64,000 bases of DNA, taken from Lactarius indigo (Eukaryota > Basidiomycota > Agaricomycetes > Russulales > Russulaceae). The notes below the pieces were generated by a model, which ran no database searches, was not told where the DNA came from, and saw only the letters and a list, made by a program, of their open reading frames with translations. Made by a program: the position numbers and the translations under genes. Positions 1 to 10,310 of this stretch are shown piece by piece (positions within the stretch are counted from its first letter, which is position 1; every line of letters begins with the position of its first letter). The DNA is taken from assembly GCA_025766275.1 (NCBI GenBank), contig JAFKAC010000048.1:391868-455867 (forward strand), given 5' to 3'.

Positions 1-163
1 TGAAGTTTTCGGTTGCGCCGCTGTCGACGAGCGCGATTTCGGCCGTTTCACAAGTAGATTGAAAGGTGACTGATATTTGCAGGCTATTTTGTCGGCATAC
101 ATACATGCTGTCTACTTTGAAGGCTCGAACCCAGGCCGTGGGATTCGAGCTGGCTAAAAATCC
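1..163 (-). CDS. Gyp-B pol, N-terminal end only (aspartic protease start)
   Basis: Read from the candidate frameshift site at 157-163, the frame one base back from gag is open to the window edge. It encodes a linker with NPTAWVRAF followed by LVDSGATENF, the active-site motif of a retropepsin-type protease. The same order (NPSVWVRALQ, then LVDSGATDNF) appears in Gyp-3 pol, which supports the reading. Pol would be made as a Gag-Pol fusion by -1 frameshifting, since there is no separate start. Reverse transcriptase, RNase H and integrase must lie left of the window. Partial by window edge, not by mutation as far as can be seen. Confidence 0.75.
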
Positions 164-1863
164 TCGTCGGTGAAGAGGGCGTCGAGGATGGCCTCTTTCT
201 CATCGTTTTTCATGGCGCGGACCTGGACGACAAAGCTGTCGCCGTTCTTCGTTTGCAGGGTTGGTTTGGTGGTGCTAAGAGCGGCTGCTGCCGGTGCTGA
301 GGTTGGTTCGACTTCGGCGATGCGTGCGGAAGTCGTATTTCCGCGGCGGTTGTCGTTCTGGCGGATCGTTGTTGCCCCACTGCTAGTCTGGCTGGTCGAT
401 CGTTTCGGGCAATCGCGTGATAGGTGGCCTTTTCCGAAACAGCGGAAGCAACGACCCTCTGAGCGGCAGCGTTGCATTTCTTCGTCGGTTAGCGCGATGC
501 GAGCGCGATCGACGTCCATTGCATCAGGATCGCGGGCTGGTGTTGTAGTCGGCTGAATGGTCTGGTTGTTGGTACGTCGTCCTCCTCCGTGATTGCCACT
601 CGAATTGAACAGCTGGAACCATTCCTGCTTAGTCTTTCCGCCAATCTTTTTGCCCCCATCGTTGAGGCCTACACGAGCGCGAAGCATCGCGTACTTCCGT
701 TGTTCTTTCTGGGCCGCTTCGACCCACTGGGCGAATGTTTCAGGTACGGTGTCGCGTTTCAAGATGGCCGATAAGAGGCCACACGGCAATCCTCCCGAAT
801 AGAGGTCGACTGTGGCTGCGGCGTCAAGGGCGTATCCTGCCTTCGCGGCAAGGTTCTGGAATGTGGCGGTATACGTGTCGAGGTCTGCTCCTTTCATTTG
901 GAGCGCTTTCAGGAGCTGGTAAGCATCCTGCTTTTCGGTGACGTTGGTGTAAGCTGATTTAAAGCTGGTGACGAAGTCGTTCCATAACGACTCGTCGGTT
1001 TTTGGGATAGCAGCCGCCGTCGTCGTGCCACTAACTTTTGTTCGAAGTCCCTCGAGTTGGGTGTCAACCCAGTCGTCGACATTGGGTCCACGGATGAAGG
1101 ATAGCGCTAAGAATACGCGCTGGTAAGGCGATCGGATTACTGATGAGTCCTCATTCATGCCACGATACAGGTCGAATTCTCGAAGGAACTTCTTCGACTT
1201 ATCGCGGGAGCCATCGAATATGGCTGGGGCGTTGCCGCTGAGCTTTCCTCCCGAAGAGGTGTTGGCTGCGGATCCCGAGGACATAGCGGGTGCTGATGGG
1301 GTGATAACGGGTGGTGCTGTGACGGTAAGAAGAGGTGGGAATACAGGTGAGACGGGCGTTGAGGCAGCTGCAATCTGGTGCCAAAAGTCTGGGGCGTTGA
1401 TGGGTACGTTTTCTAGTGCGGTGGTGAGGTCGTTTGGTGCTGATGTTTCAGCAGGTATGTCTTCGCTTTCGATAGGATGATCCTCCTCAACAGGAGAATC
1501 TACGCGAACTGGTGCAGTTGGTTCGGGAAAGGTTTCGGGATGGTCGAGATGATACCGCTCGGGGTTCTCGTCGTCTTCTGGGTTCCACCAGCCAAGACCG
1601 ACGTCGTTGTTTCAGGGGATGGCGAGGGATGACTTAGTGAAAAACTCGGTACCGCATTTTTCGAGGACGTGCCACCGGTGGTTTATAAAATCGAGGTTAT
1701 AAATGCGTCCGTTGAGGAGAGCTCGATAGCCTCCGTGTCTGTCAACGTGTGATGAGTTCCAGTAAGCGCACCCAAGTACGTGTGTCGGTAAGTCGTCTTG
1801 CCAGCGGCGGAATACCTTGGTCCACTGGTCGTCGGGTAATAGATCGAGTTCGATGCTAGCCAC
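154..1863 (-). pseudogene. Gyp-B gag (one nonsense codon)
   Basis: One frame runs from a GTG at 1863 to a TAG at 154-156 (about 570 codons), broken only by a TGA at 1612-1614. That TGA reads ATC CCC TGA AAC and is most simply an Arg CGA changed to TGA. The central part has a retrotransposon capsid-like region (IFDGSRDKSKKFLREFDLYRGM, then YTNVTEKQDAYQLLKAL), and the C-terminal third has one CCHC knuckle, CFRCFGKGHLSRDC. No ATG occurs in frame before about residue 194. The proposed GTG start has the surroundings GCCACC-GTG-G, an ideal Kozak context apart from the codon itself. The role would be packaging particle formation in the cytoplasm. Start choice is inference; the reading frame is seen. 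Confidence 0.75.
157..163 (-). promoter_or_regulatory. candidate -1 frameshift site GGATTTT abutting the Gyp-B gag stop
   Basis: In the gag frame the sequence reads G GAT TTT TAG. Slipping back one base gives access to the open pol frame that leads into the protease motif. GGATTT-type sites are known from retroviral pro-pol junctions. No downstream pseudoknot was assessed. Confidence 0.5.
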
Positions 1864-1885
1864 GGTGGCTAGTTCTGAGGTCGGT

Positions 1886-1896
1886 AGCTTTGGCTT
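1886..1896 (-). promoter_or_regulatory. Gyp-B primer-binding site of self-priming type
   Basis: In element sense this is AAGCCAAAGCT, one base inside the 5' LTR end at 1898. It is perfectly complementary to the 11 nt at 2103-2113 of the LTR, which start 34 nt after the first T of the TATA box. A tRNA primer site would normally start with TGG next to the LTR, and none is seen. The arrangement matches the Tf1/sushi mechanism, where the 5' end of the RNA folds back as primer. Confidence 0.65.
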
Positions 1897-2102
1897 ATGT
1901 CACACCACTGCCGGGGCGTGCGTCTGTTCTGTAACAGGTCCTGCCTTAGGCAAAGGATACTGAGTCGACCCGCTGCTGAGCAGAACAGCGTCTAAGTTCA
2001 ATGGGTGTTCCTTGATATAGCTCAAGGTAACAAGGCTTCAGAGAAGAGGACTGTGGTAGAGAAGAGAGGAAAGTGCTGAGGGAACTAGACAGTATATTGA
2101 CG

Positions 2103-2147
2103 AAGCCAAAGCTAAGGACATATAGGGTATGCTACAGGGTTTATATA
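2103..2147 (-). promoter_or_regulatory. Gyp-B LTR core promoter: TATA box and self-primer 5' end
   Basis: TATATAAA (2147 to 2140, minus) is followed by AGCTTTGGCTT starting at 2113, exactly 34 nt downstream. These 11 nt are the complement of the primer-binding site. The same 34-nt spacing recurs in Gyp-1, Gyp-2 and Gyp-3 with a different 11-nt word. The transcription start is inferred. Confidence 0.55.
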
Positions 2148-2163
2148 GCTAGTGTCCAGGGGT

Positions 2164-2240
2164 GCCAGCGAGGCAATACAATGCCAGCAAGGCAACTGCC
2201 AGCAAGACAACTGCCAGCAAGACAACTGCCAGCAAGACAA
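2164..2240. repeat. 15-bp minisatellite inside LTR-B copy 1
   Basis: About five tandem units, the last four close to GCCAGCAAGACAACT. It explains the repetitive Cys-Trp reading frames on both strands, which are not genes. Confidence 0.85.
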
Positions 2241-2349
2241 AGAAGTGAAGGAAGAATGGAAAGGAAGGGAAGGAGAGGAAAAATATGGGGCGTTCATGAC
2301 AGTAAGGGTTCACAAGTCAGAATGCCGCATTCTCAGCCAAAATGTAACA

Positions 2350-2713
2350 GGCACCTAAGTCTGTGGATGTTCCTTGATATAGCTCAAGGCAACAAAGCTT
2401 CAGAGAAGAGGGCTGTGGTAGAGAAGAGAGGAAAGTACTGAGGGGACTAGACAGTATATTGACGAAGCCAAAGCTAAGGAAATACAGGGTGTATTACGGG
2501 GTTTATATAGCTAGTGTCCAGGGGTGCCAGCAAGGCAATACAGTGCCAGCAAGGCAAATGCCAGCAAAGCAGATGCCAGCAAAGCAAATGCCAGCAAAGC
2601 AAATGCCAGCAGAACGAAGAAGTGAAGGAGAAATAGAAGGGAGGAGAAAGAGAGGAAAAATAGGGGGCGTTCATGACATTAGGGGTCAACCCACATCCCG
2701 GCAACAATGTGAC
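2350..2713 (-). repeat. LTR-B copy 2, solo or truncated, directly abutting copy 1
   Basis: From about 2362 it repeats copy 1: the TTCCTTGATATAGCTCAAGG block, the TATA region, the AAGCCAAAGCTA word, a 15-bp minisatellite and a GGGCGTTCATGACA block. The first about 90 bp of copy 1 have no equivalent. It may end at TGTGACG (2708-2714). It lies against the 3' end of the pogo transposase gene. Boundaries are approximate. Confidence 0.55.
2526..2612. repeat. 15-bp minisatellite inside LTR-B copy 2
   Basis: Five to six units close to GCCAGCAAAGCAAAT. The unit differs from that in copy 1, so each array has been homogenised separately. Confidence 0.85.
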
Positions 2714-2714
2714 G

Positions 2715-3969
2715 TTTGACTCTGAGTTGGGGTCATCTTGTTGGCTCCCATCATCAAGACCGTCGCCACCAATGTCAACATTATCATCATTCAGCTGGTC
2801 CAATGACTCCAAGCTGCTGGGTGGGGTTGGAAATGACTCAGGAAGGTGGGGTCTAGTTGATAATGCATGACTCGGACCAAAAGCTTCTTTCGGAAAGATG
2901 CTAGGGTTGAACAGGCGAATTCCACATCTTTTCCAGGCAGAAAGGATGGTCTTGGGTTTATATGATTTGGTGCATGCTGCCATGTACTCCCAGATCAATG
3001 TTCGCCGTGTAATTCCCTCTCCAGTTTCATCCATGGCAAGCACACAATGGCTTTGCCATGCTCGTTGTAATGGGCTGGAGACACCAACATCCAGGGGTTG
3101 CAGATGGTGCAACGTGTGGGAGGGGAGGGAATATAGGTGAATACCATGGTTTAGTGCTGCATCCAATAGCTCAATGGTTTCATGTGATCGGTGCCCATCA
3201 TAGATGAGGAGAATTGGCCCTCCAGTCAAGTTCCTTGCTTTGGCTTGAGGCACAAAGCACTTCTCAAAGCACTGTATGCCGATGTAGTTGCTCATCCACC
3301 CCTTATCGGACAGGGCAACTCTACAGACATGGTAAGCATTTGCCTTTGCAAGTCACGTTCAGAACCGCTTACAGAATGCCATCCTCTTCAAAGTATTCTT
3401 TGTGAAGGACATTCTTCCCACTAAATACAAAGCCAGGCTTCAAGTTGGACCTGTCAGCAGCAACACATTCAATTACTGTGACCAGCTCGAGTTTGCCATT
3501 GTGAGTTTTTGCACAAACTTGCTGATCCTTGGAAAATAGGTACTTTGTGTTGTCGAGCCTCCTACCGCCACCAAGTTGAAGCCCTTTTTTGTCCATATTG
3601 TACAAGATCTCCCAAGGTACATTTGTTTCCTTTAAGAGGGTACCAAGGAGCTCGAAATGGTGGCTTACAGTGGTAGGATTGAAATTTCATGCATGCTTGA
3701 CATCAAGGCCAGTTGGTCGCCTCAGTGATAATTCTGGCTTTCAAGCCAAGAGATTGTATATCCAGTTCTTTGCAGGTAATTCTGGCTTTCCAGTCTTCGT
3801 GGACCTTTCCCAAAGGACATGGCTCAGGTCTCCCACCTTTGCACAAAGTGCTTGCTTTGTGAGGGGTTCACCCAGCATCCCCATATGTTTGACCCAATCA
3901 TATACTGCATTTTCTTGTGCATCGGTAAGTAGGTGCTTTGACTTTTGAGCTTCTGATTGAGACGTGTGG
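2715..3969 (-). pseudogene. pogo/Fot1-like transposase, C-terminal and central part (split by Gyp-1)
   Basis: Minus-strand remnant of a Tc1/mariner-superfamily transposase. Reading from 3969: a CENP-B/Tc5-like DNA-binding segment (LLTDAQENAVYDWVKHMGML, 3800-3930), then catalytic-domain pieces with the first Asp in YNMDKKGLQL (about 3595), the second in LIYDGHRSH (about 3205) and the third in LQPLDVGV (about 3095). The frame has TGA stops at 3741-3743 and 3687-3689, both explained as Arg CGA to TGA, plus further breaks between 3295 and 3369. The N-terminal helix-turn-helix part is 30.7 kb away at 34704-34876. Joining the two sides across the duplicated TGTGG gives one continuous frame. The tail runs into LTR-B copy 2. 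Inactive. Confidence 0.8.
3965..3969. repeat. target site duplication of Gyp-1, left (TGTGG)
   Basis: TGTGG precedes the left LTR of Gyp-1 and recurs at 34699-34703 just after the right LTR. This proves that the two LTRs 30 kb apart belong to one insertion. Confidence 0.92.
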
Positions 3970-4492
3970 TGTAACACCGTCACGACGTCAGCTCGACTTG
4001 AGCACAGAGTGGCGGTAACGACTTAGCGATAGTCTCGACACAACGACACGAAGGTCTGTGTTCTTGCCTTGGTGAATACACGAAGGTACACCGGCAAGTC
4101 CTGATGGCTCTACTGGACTGGTCACAGACGAAGCTGGACCTAAGTGTTTGATAGCAAAGATGAGAATGAAAGAAACAAGTGACGATTCAAGAAGACCAAG
4201 ATGGCGTATCTTGGTCTTCACAATACAGTTTAAATACAAGTCGAGCAGGCTTAGAAGCGCTGCTATGAGTCACAGTAGGTAGCATCCAACGTATCGCAGA
4301 AACACCGCAAAGCTAATACTACTAGTACCTGTACTAGTATTGAGTCACCAAGGCACCACTCAGTCAGCTATCAGTCGCAATCGCCTATCATACTACTGTA
4401 TCACTGTAGGTAAGTCCACAACTAATATACCTTACCGCCGTAGTTGCAACTGGTACAGTAAGGGTATGGAGACAACCATTCGAAGCATAACA
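3970..4492 (-). repeat. Gyp-1 3' LTR (left)
   Basis: 523 bp, same length as its partner at 34176-34698. It contains the AAGACCAAGAT / ATCTTGGTCTT inverted repeat and TATTTAAA box found in all three related LTRs. Confidence 0.92.
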
Positions 4493-4506
4493 TCACCCCC
4501 TCTTCA
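4493..4506 (-). promoter_or_regulatory. Gyp-1 polypurine tract
   Basis: Element sense TGAAGAGGGGGTGA directly upstream of the 3' LTR; the equivalent tract in Gyp-3 reads TAGAAGAGGAGGTGA. It would prime plus-strand DNA synthesis. Confidence 0.75.
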
Positions 4507-4521
4507 GCGTGAGACCCCGAC

Positions 4522-7500
4522 TCACCGAAAATCCCTGGGTTGCCAACTGCGCTGCTCATCGGCAATACGCTCCAACGCCATGGCGTGTTCGAGGCGGTAA
4601 ATGCAGTTGCGCTTGTCATCCTGCACGCATAGGATCATAGCACGGAGTTGACTCACCCATGCGTGGAGTCGGTCCACCTCGTAGCTCGCTGCGCAGTAGT
4701 GCGTTACCTCCGCCGTAAGCGTCTCGTCGTTAATACAGTTGAGCGCGCGGTCGGTGATCTTGTCGGCTGCAAAGATCACGAGGTCTTCGTGTGGGTAGAT
4801 AGGTCGCAGCACCGGCGACACGTGTGGTTCTGCGTAAAGGGGTTTGCCGTAAACGTGGGGCGAACCTGGTATGACTCCCAGAATCATCGGCTCTGCCCCT
4901 CCAATTAGTTGAATGTGGGAGGCATCTCTTTCAATGCTGTCTGGCCCGGTGATGGGGTACGCAATATGATGGGGTCGTCGATTAGCCTGGAACCCTTCAG
5001 GCGCAATGACGTGTGCTGGGTCCTCGGCCATGGTGAAGTTGCAGGTAGGCGCTGCGCCAGGCACTCGCAGACATCCTCGAAACATGGGGGAGCTGTCGGT
5101 GTAGACGAGCCATGGCGTGATGCGGGGATCAGTAGGGTCGCGTTTCGTTCGAAGGAGGGGGTGTCTCGCCAGGTAGTAATCATCGTCATCATGGCCAGCC
5201 TCAATAGCCGCCACCTCTCCCGACGCTCCTGCATCTCCCTCAGCCGCGCTGCCGCCATGTCCAGCTGCTCCTTCTGCCATTCCACTGCTACTCTCCTCCA
5301 ACCCTCCAACTTGTACTCCATCAGAGCTTGTGCGCTCTTCGTTGCACAGGAAAATTCCGCGAACGCTGATGAGGTCGTCACTTGGGGGGATGGCGGTGAT
5401 GGGTTCGCGCTCCCTGGCATCGTTTCAGAAGATGTGGACAATGCAGGACTCATTGTCGGGCAATGTTGTGGGATCTGGGAATCTGGTGACAACGTGTGCC
5501 CATTCTTGCGTGGTGATGGGCCCCTCTGCTGGTCTAAGAGGCGTCCATGGGGTAAGCTGAGTGTTTGGTACTTCGGTGTCGTCGTCTTCAGCCAGAAGGG
5601 TGCGTGCGTCTTGCACAAGGGAGTCGAGGAGTGCCGCTTGTGTGACATGTCGCAGAGGGGAGGTAGGCATATGAGTGATGGTAGATCGAAGGAAGAGGGG
5701 ATGACTTTCCAGAGTTGCTATGTCCCCGCTTTTAAGTGTTTGGCCGTGTGTCAAGGTTTCCTGATATTGTTGAAGGGCCTCGGGTGCAAAGACATCATCC
5801 TTGTTGACCCACTGGTTCTCCAAGTCTGGGTACCCCTTCCATTTGATCAGATATTGAAGTCGCCTCCCTCGGCCGACATGCCAGGTGTCTAGAATGGCCT
5901 CGACTTCATATTCTTCTTCCCCATCAATTAGTTCTGGTGGCGGTCATGTGAAGTTCTCGCCATGAAGGGGGGTTTGTTTGTAGGGTGTGAGAAGATTGAT
6001 GTGAAACACTGGGTGTATGCTCCACTGCGTGGGAAGTTCCAGTCGATAATTGTAAGGCGACATCACCTGAATCACATGAAAGGGTCCGTGGCATCGTGCC
6101 GCTAATTTTGCTGTAGGTTGATTGGTTCGTAAGTGCTTTCCCTCGAGCCACACGAGGTCGTTGATGCGGAATTTGGGCGTATCTTTGTTGCGTACCCATG
6201 CTTCTTGTGCCTTCTTCATGAGGCGTTGGGCGTTATCTCTGGCCTCCTTTAGCTGCATTAGTTGCATGGTCACATGGGGAATTGGAGAGGGCTTATCGGT
6301 CCAATCAGCTTGTGGGTCATATCCCATCAGAAGTTGAAATGGCAAGCTTTTGGTATGTTCATGAGGCCAGTTGTTATGCGCGAATTCAGCGATTGGCAGA
6401 TAAGTGGTCCAGTTATCTTGGCGCTCATTTACCCAGAAGCGTAAGTACTGTTCCAACCACTGGTTAGTCCTTTCTGACTGACCGTCGGTACGCGGATGAT
6501 ATGCCGTGGATATGTTTTTCTGGATCCCGAGAATATGGCATGCTTCTCAGGTGAACTTGGATGTGAATCGAGGGTTGCGGTCACTGATGATTTTACGCGG
6601 TAGCCCGTAACGTTTGAAAACATGGTCAATGTACAGGGCAGCTGTTTCTTTGGCAGTGATTTCTTCCTTGCATGGTATGAAGACTGAGGCCTTACTACAG
6701 TCGTGATCTGTGACCATTAGTATGCTATCGTGCCCCTTTGATGTAGGTAGCTTAGTGATGAAGTCCAATGCTACTGTTTGGAATGGAGTGGCTTCCAACA
6801 CTGGTGTTATGGGGTGCAGGGCTGCTCGAATTGGCCTCGTATTGACCTTGTTCCTTTGACATTCCACACATCCTTGTACGTACTCGTATATGTCTCTTCG
6901 TAGTTGGGGCCACCAGTAATGTCTCTCCAGGATTTGTTGCATCCTCGCAATCCCCGGATGTCCATGCATTGGCAGGTCGTGATGGTCATGTATTAGCACG
7001 CGTTGTGTGGACGCTGGTCCTGTGATTACGAACCTGCCATCCTTGTACCACTCTCCTTGTATCTTCTTCAGACGATAAGGGTCGACCCACAGTTTGATGA
7101 CTTCTGCATCCTGCTGGTGTCGGGGTTGCAGCAGGTTCGGATCGATAGTGAGCGTTCGGGCCATGTTGAGGGTTCTCACAAAGACTTCAGGGGGCAAAAT
7201 GACGACTTCGCTGTTGTCCTTGGTCCCTTGATCGTAATCGGGTCGCCTTGACAAGGCATCTGCTCTGCCATTATTCTTTCCTTTGATGTGATGGATCTCG
7301 AAGTCGTATTCAAAGAGTTCAAGCACTTCCCTTGCAACCCGTCTACTAATCTTTTGCGGCGATTTCCAGTACTGTAAGTTCAAATGGTCTGAATAGATTT
7401 TGATTTTGTGTGGGGCTCCTGCGAGTAGTGGTCTCCAGTTCCGCAGGGCCTTGACTATTGCGAGCAGCTCTAGGTCGTAAATGTTGTAATTTCACTCTGC

Positions 7501-9270
7501 TTCGGAGAGCGTTGCTGAGTAGTAGCCTATGGGGTGTTGTTTTCTGTCAGACTTCTTTTGTAGTAATACGGCTCCCACCGCATAGCCTGAGGCATCAACC
7601 TCCAGTTCAAACAGGTCCTGGAGGACGGGGTGCGCCAATACTGGTTCTTCTGTTACAAGGTGCTTTAATGTATTGAATGCCTTTTCTTCCTCCTCCGTCC
7701 ATCACCATTCTTCGTCTTTTCGTGTCAGTTTGGTGAGTGGCTTGGCGTGAGTTGCGAAGCCGCGGATGAAAAGTCTGTAAAAGTTACAGAAGCCTAGGAA
7801 GGATCAGACATCTTTGACTTTTGTTGGCATCGGCCAGTCTCTGATGCCTTGAACTTTTACAGGGTCCATTCGGGTCACCCCCCTTTCAAGGATTACCCCC
7901 AGGTAATCCATACGCGGCTGATGGAACAGGCACTTCTCGAGCTTGAAGTAGAGATCGTGCTCCTGTGCAATGCGTAAGACGTCGCGTACCGCAGCGATGT
8001 GGGCAACTAAATCATGGTCGAAGTGAGTGGCTATCCCGATATCATCCATATAGACACATATTGTAGTGCCCAGGCACTTGTGCTTCGTGATCGTATCCCG
8101 ATAGATGTGATTCATCATGGCCTGGAAGGTAGTGGGGGAGTTGGTGAGGCCAAAGAACATGACCATTGGCTCGAAGAGGCCGAATTTGGTCTTGAACGCC
8201 GCCTTCTCTTGGTTGCCATCTCAGATCCATATGTTGTTATAGCCCCAATGAACGTCGAGCTTCGTGTAAATGTGAGCATTACTGAGGTCGAGAATGAGGT
8301 CTTGAATGAGTGGCAGCGGGTACTGGTTGTGGATCGTGTGGGAGTTAATAACTCGGTAGTCCTGTACCAGGCATAGCTTTCCATCCTTCTTTTTAATGAA
8401 GAAAAAGGATGATGCGTACGGGGAGATAGAGGGTCGTAAGTACCCTTGTTTTAGCTTCTCATCTAGGAATTCTTTAAGTTCCCCTTCTTCCTTTTGCGTC
8501 ATAGGGTATATTTTGCAATCTATAGCGGTCGGCGCTGATGGTTTGAAGTCTATTGCGTGGTCCCACGGTCTTGCCGGGGGGAAGCGATGCGAGGCCTGCT
8601 TGTTGAAAAGCCTGCTGAACATTGCGTACTCGGGAGGGAGTACAGCCACTGTTTGCTGTTGCTTTGCTTGTATGGCCAACTCCGTCAAGGTGGTGGCTCT
8701 GGCAAACGTTTCATTTTCTAATTCTTGTACGATATCTTCTTTTTTGGCCATAATTAGGGCTTAAATGGTGGTTACGGAGAGCAGTTCTTCAGTAGTGGCC
8801 AGTACTACTGGTTGCATGTCGGGGTGCATAGTTGCCATGGCCCAGCTAATGGTGGGTTTAAATGTGCTTAGCCATGGATAACCCAGCACCATATCTTTGC
8901 TGCCAAGGTCGGTGACCAGGAAGGTCATCTTTTTTATCTGTCCTCACGTTTTCACTTCTAGGTTAACATAATGAGTGATTAACCCAGCTTTTTTTTCTGT
9001 GTTGTCTATATTCCATATCTTGCGAGGCGTGTCTAGTAGCTGCACCAGGATGCCTGCCCGGGCCGCCATGCTTGGTCGAATGAAGTTGTCGGTCGCTCCA
9101 GAGTCGACCAGTGCATTGGTTTCAGTCGTTTGGTAATTCGTTCGAACGGTCACTGGAATTTGCAGAGATCGATAGCGCGTCGTTACGATTACAGAATTAC
9201 ATTGTAGAGCCCTCACCCAGACTGACGGGTTCAGGCGTCCCGAAATCCCTCTTTTCCCCACAAATCTTGA
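4522..9270 (-). pseudogene. Gyp-1 pol (protease-RT-RNase H-integrase-chromodomain plus C-terminal module)
   Basis: Colinear with intact Gyp-3 pol. Recognisable parts: protease ALVDSGATDNF (about 9110), reverse transcriptase with YMDDIG (about 8045), RNase H with ELEVDASGYAVG (about 7590), integrase zinc finger and D,D35E core (about 7000-6440), chromodomain (about 5930-5790), and the C-terminal module ending RDFR at 4522. Stops at 8944-8946, 8221-8223, 7804-7806, 7702-7704, 7492-7494, 6547-6549, 5944-5946 and 5425-5427 are TGA where Gyp-3 and/or Gyp-2 mostly have a CGN Arg codon. One at 8761-8763 is TAA at an Arg position. I see no frameshifts, so decay is mainly by C to T change at CpG. It would have been translated as a Gag-Pol fusion. 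Confidence 0.88.
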
Positions 9271-9846
9271 AGTATGAGGTCTTTTACCTCATCCGTACTG
9301 TTGGCCACTTGCGTGAGCCACTCCTTTGCTTGTTCTCCCACGGTCTTCGTAGTAGCCGTGTTTATTTGCGGCATGGGCGTTGCGCTGGTTGCTGGCGACA
9401 TGTACCCTGGCAGCGATGGTTCGTATTGCGACACCGGTCCTTGTGGGTATCCAGTGGTTTCTGTCATCCTACTGCTCGATGGGATGTTCTGCCATTGTCC
9501 TTGCATATGGGGGTGTGGGCAATTTCATAAGAGGTGGCCAGGAGCGTGACAGTTATAGCAAAGGACATTCCTTAAGTCCCTTCGAGAGCCTCCTCTACCC
9601 CGTCCTCGAGCTCCGGGTCCTCCCCTCAGTGGGAATGGTGGTGCAGACCAGTTGTGGGGTAACTTATTGAAGTCAATGTCTTCTGAGCCAGCGAGTCGTA
9701 CCTTGGCGCAGTCGGCCGACGTGTCCATGGCCCAGGGGTTAGTCTGGGGTAAGTTTTGTGGAAGCGTCCATCCAGCGTTACCACTTTGTTTTTTTGGCTG
9801 TGTCGGGGTATTCTTGTATTCGTTGAGCCTCGCTTTGAGGTGTATA
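9231..9846 (-). pseudogene. Gyp-1 gag, C-terminal part (left of the Plavaka insertion)
   Basis: Starts at YIHLKARLNEY, exactly where the right-hand gag piece stops, and runs to the gag stop at 9231. It holds the nucleocapsid knuckle CYNCHAPGHL, with a TGA at 9525-9527 in place of the Arg of the knuckle. The end overlaps the start of pol in a -1 relation. The candidate slippery heptamer GGGAAAA is kept (9252-9258), while the second heptamer seen in Gyp-3 is changed. Confidence 0.85.
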
Positions 9847-9848
9847 TA
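9847..9848. repeat. TA flank of the Plavaka insertion, left
   Basis: The host gag codes for TAC/T ATA CAC here; a TA is found on both sides of the insert (also 32730-32731). A 2-bp TA duplication explains the junctions if one base (A for G) has changed. Alternatively the inverted repeat starts with TA. Confidence 0.5.
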
Positions 9849-9895
9849 CATCAGCAACACAACAGCCGCTTAAATTTTCGCTTATTTGAGTAATA
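9849..9895 (+). repeat. Plavaka left terminal inverted repeat
   Basis: Matches the reverse complement of 32685-32729 in its first 16 bases with one mismatch and in a later GCTTATTT block. The inner limit is vague. Confidence 0.7.
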
Positions 9896-10310
9896 ATCCG
9901 AATAAGTGTCCCTAAATGGGATTAAGTGTACATTAATCCAATTTCAGGTCAGATGCTGTTTAAGTGCCGTTAAGCAAACAAGTAGATTCATTTTCTTAAA
10001 TTAGGCTTATTTTTCGGATTATATTTCTGCTTACTGAATAATCGTATAGCTTATTGTTCAACCACCAATTAAGTCTGAAATTAATCCATTGATTCAGAAA
10101 GCGGGTTTTCGATTAAGTGAACTAAGAAAGACGATGCGATCGACAAATCTGGTTGGTAGAATGTATATACATTTGTGAAATTTCACAACACAAACAAGCA
10201 CTCTGATCAATACGAACACAATAACTACGGCCTTCCGTTTTGTCCATGGCTTCAATATATACTATTAGAACTGATTGGCAAAGTAATAAACAAATGCCAG
10301 GGACCCACCA
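9896..10310. other. Plavaka subterminal region, no gene seen
   Basis: AT-rich DNA with repeated words such as TTAAGTG, ATTAATCC and GCTTATT. No open frame resembling a protein was found. Probably transposase-binding region and the 3' flank of the accessory gene. Confidence 0.5.

Larger units (their letters stand above)
1..2349 (-). mobile_element. Gyp-B: Ty3/Gypsy LTR retrotransposon, 5' part, truncated by window edge
   Basis: The element reads right to left: 5' LTR (1898-2349), primer-binding site, gag, then the start of pol, which leaves the window at position 1. Gag has a CCHC zinc knuckle and the first pol residues include the protease motif LVDSGATENF. It is a different lineage from Gyp-1/2/3: LTRs are unrelated in sequence and Gag is only distantly similar, but the plan is the same (GTG-started gag, -1 gag/pol overlap, self-complementary primer site). 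The 3' LTR and target duplication lie outside, so integrity cannot be judged. One in-frame TGA in gag shows that this copy is at least partly decayed. Confidence 0.85.
1898..2349 (-). repeat. Gyp-B 5' LTR (LTR-B copy 1)
   Basis: It starts TGTCACA next to the primer site and ends TGTAACA, so it has TG...CA ends with near-perfect 7-bp inverted termini. It contains a TATA box (2140-2147, element sense TATATAAA), the putative RNA 5' end at 2113 and an internal 15-bp tandem repeat. The outer boundary is less certain than the inner one because no target duplication can be checked. Confidence 0.65.

Noticed and set aside
2164..2612. Tandem repeats as a CRISPR-like array
   Set aside because: Head-to-tail 15-bp units without spacers in a eukaryotic LTR; a minisatellite.
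2112..2719. Short frames with Cys-Trp-His-Leu or Pro-Ala-Arg-Gln repeats on both strands
   Set aside because: They are translations of the 15-bp LTR minisatellites; repeats divisible by three stay open by default.
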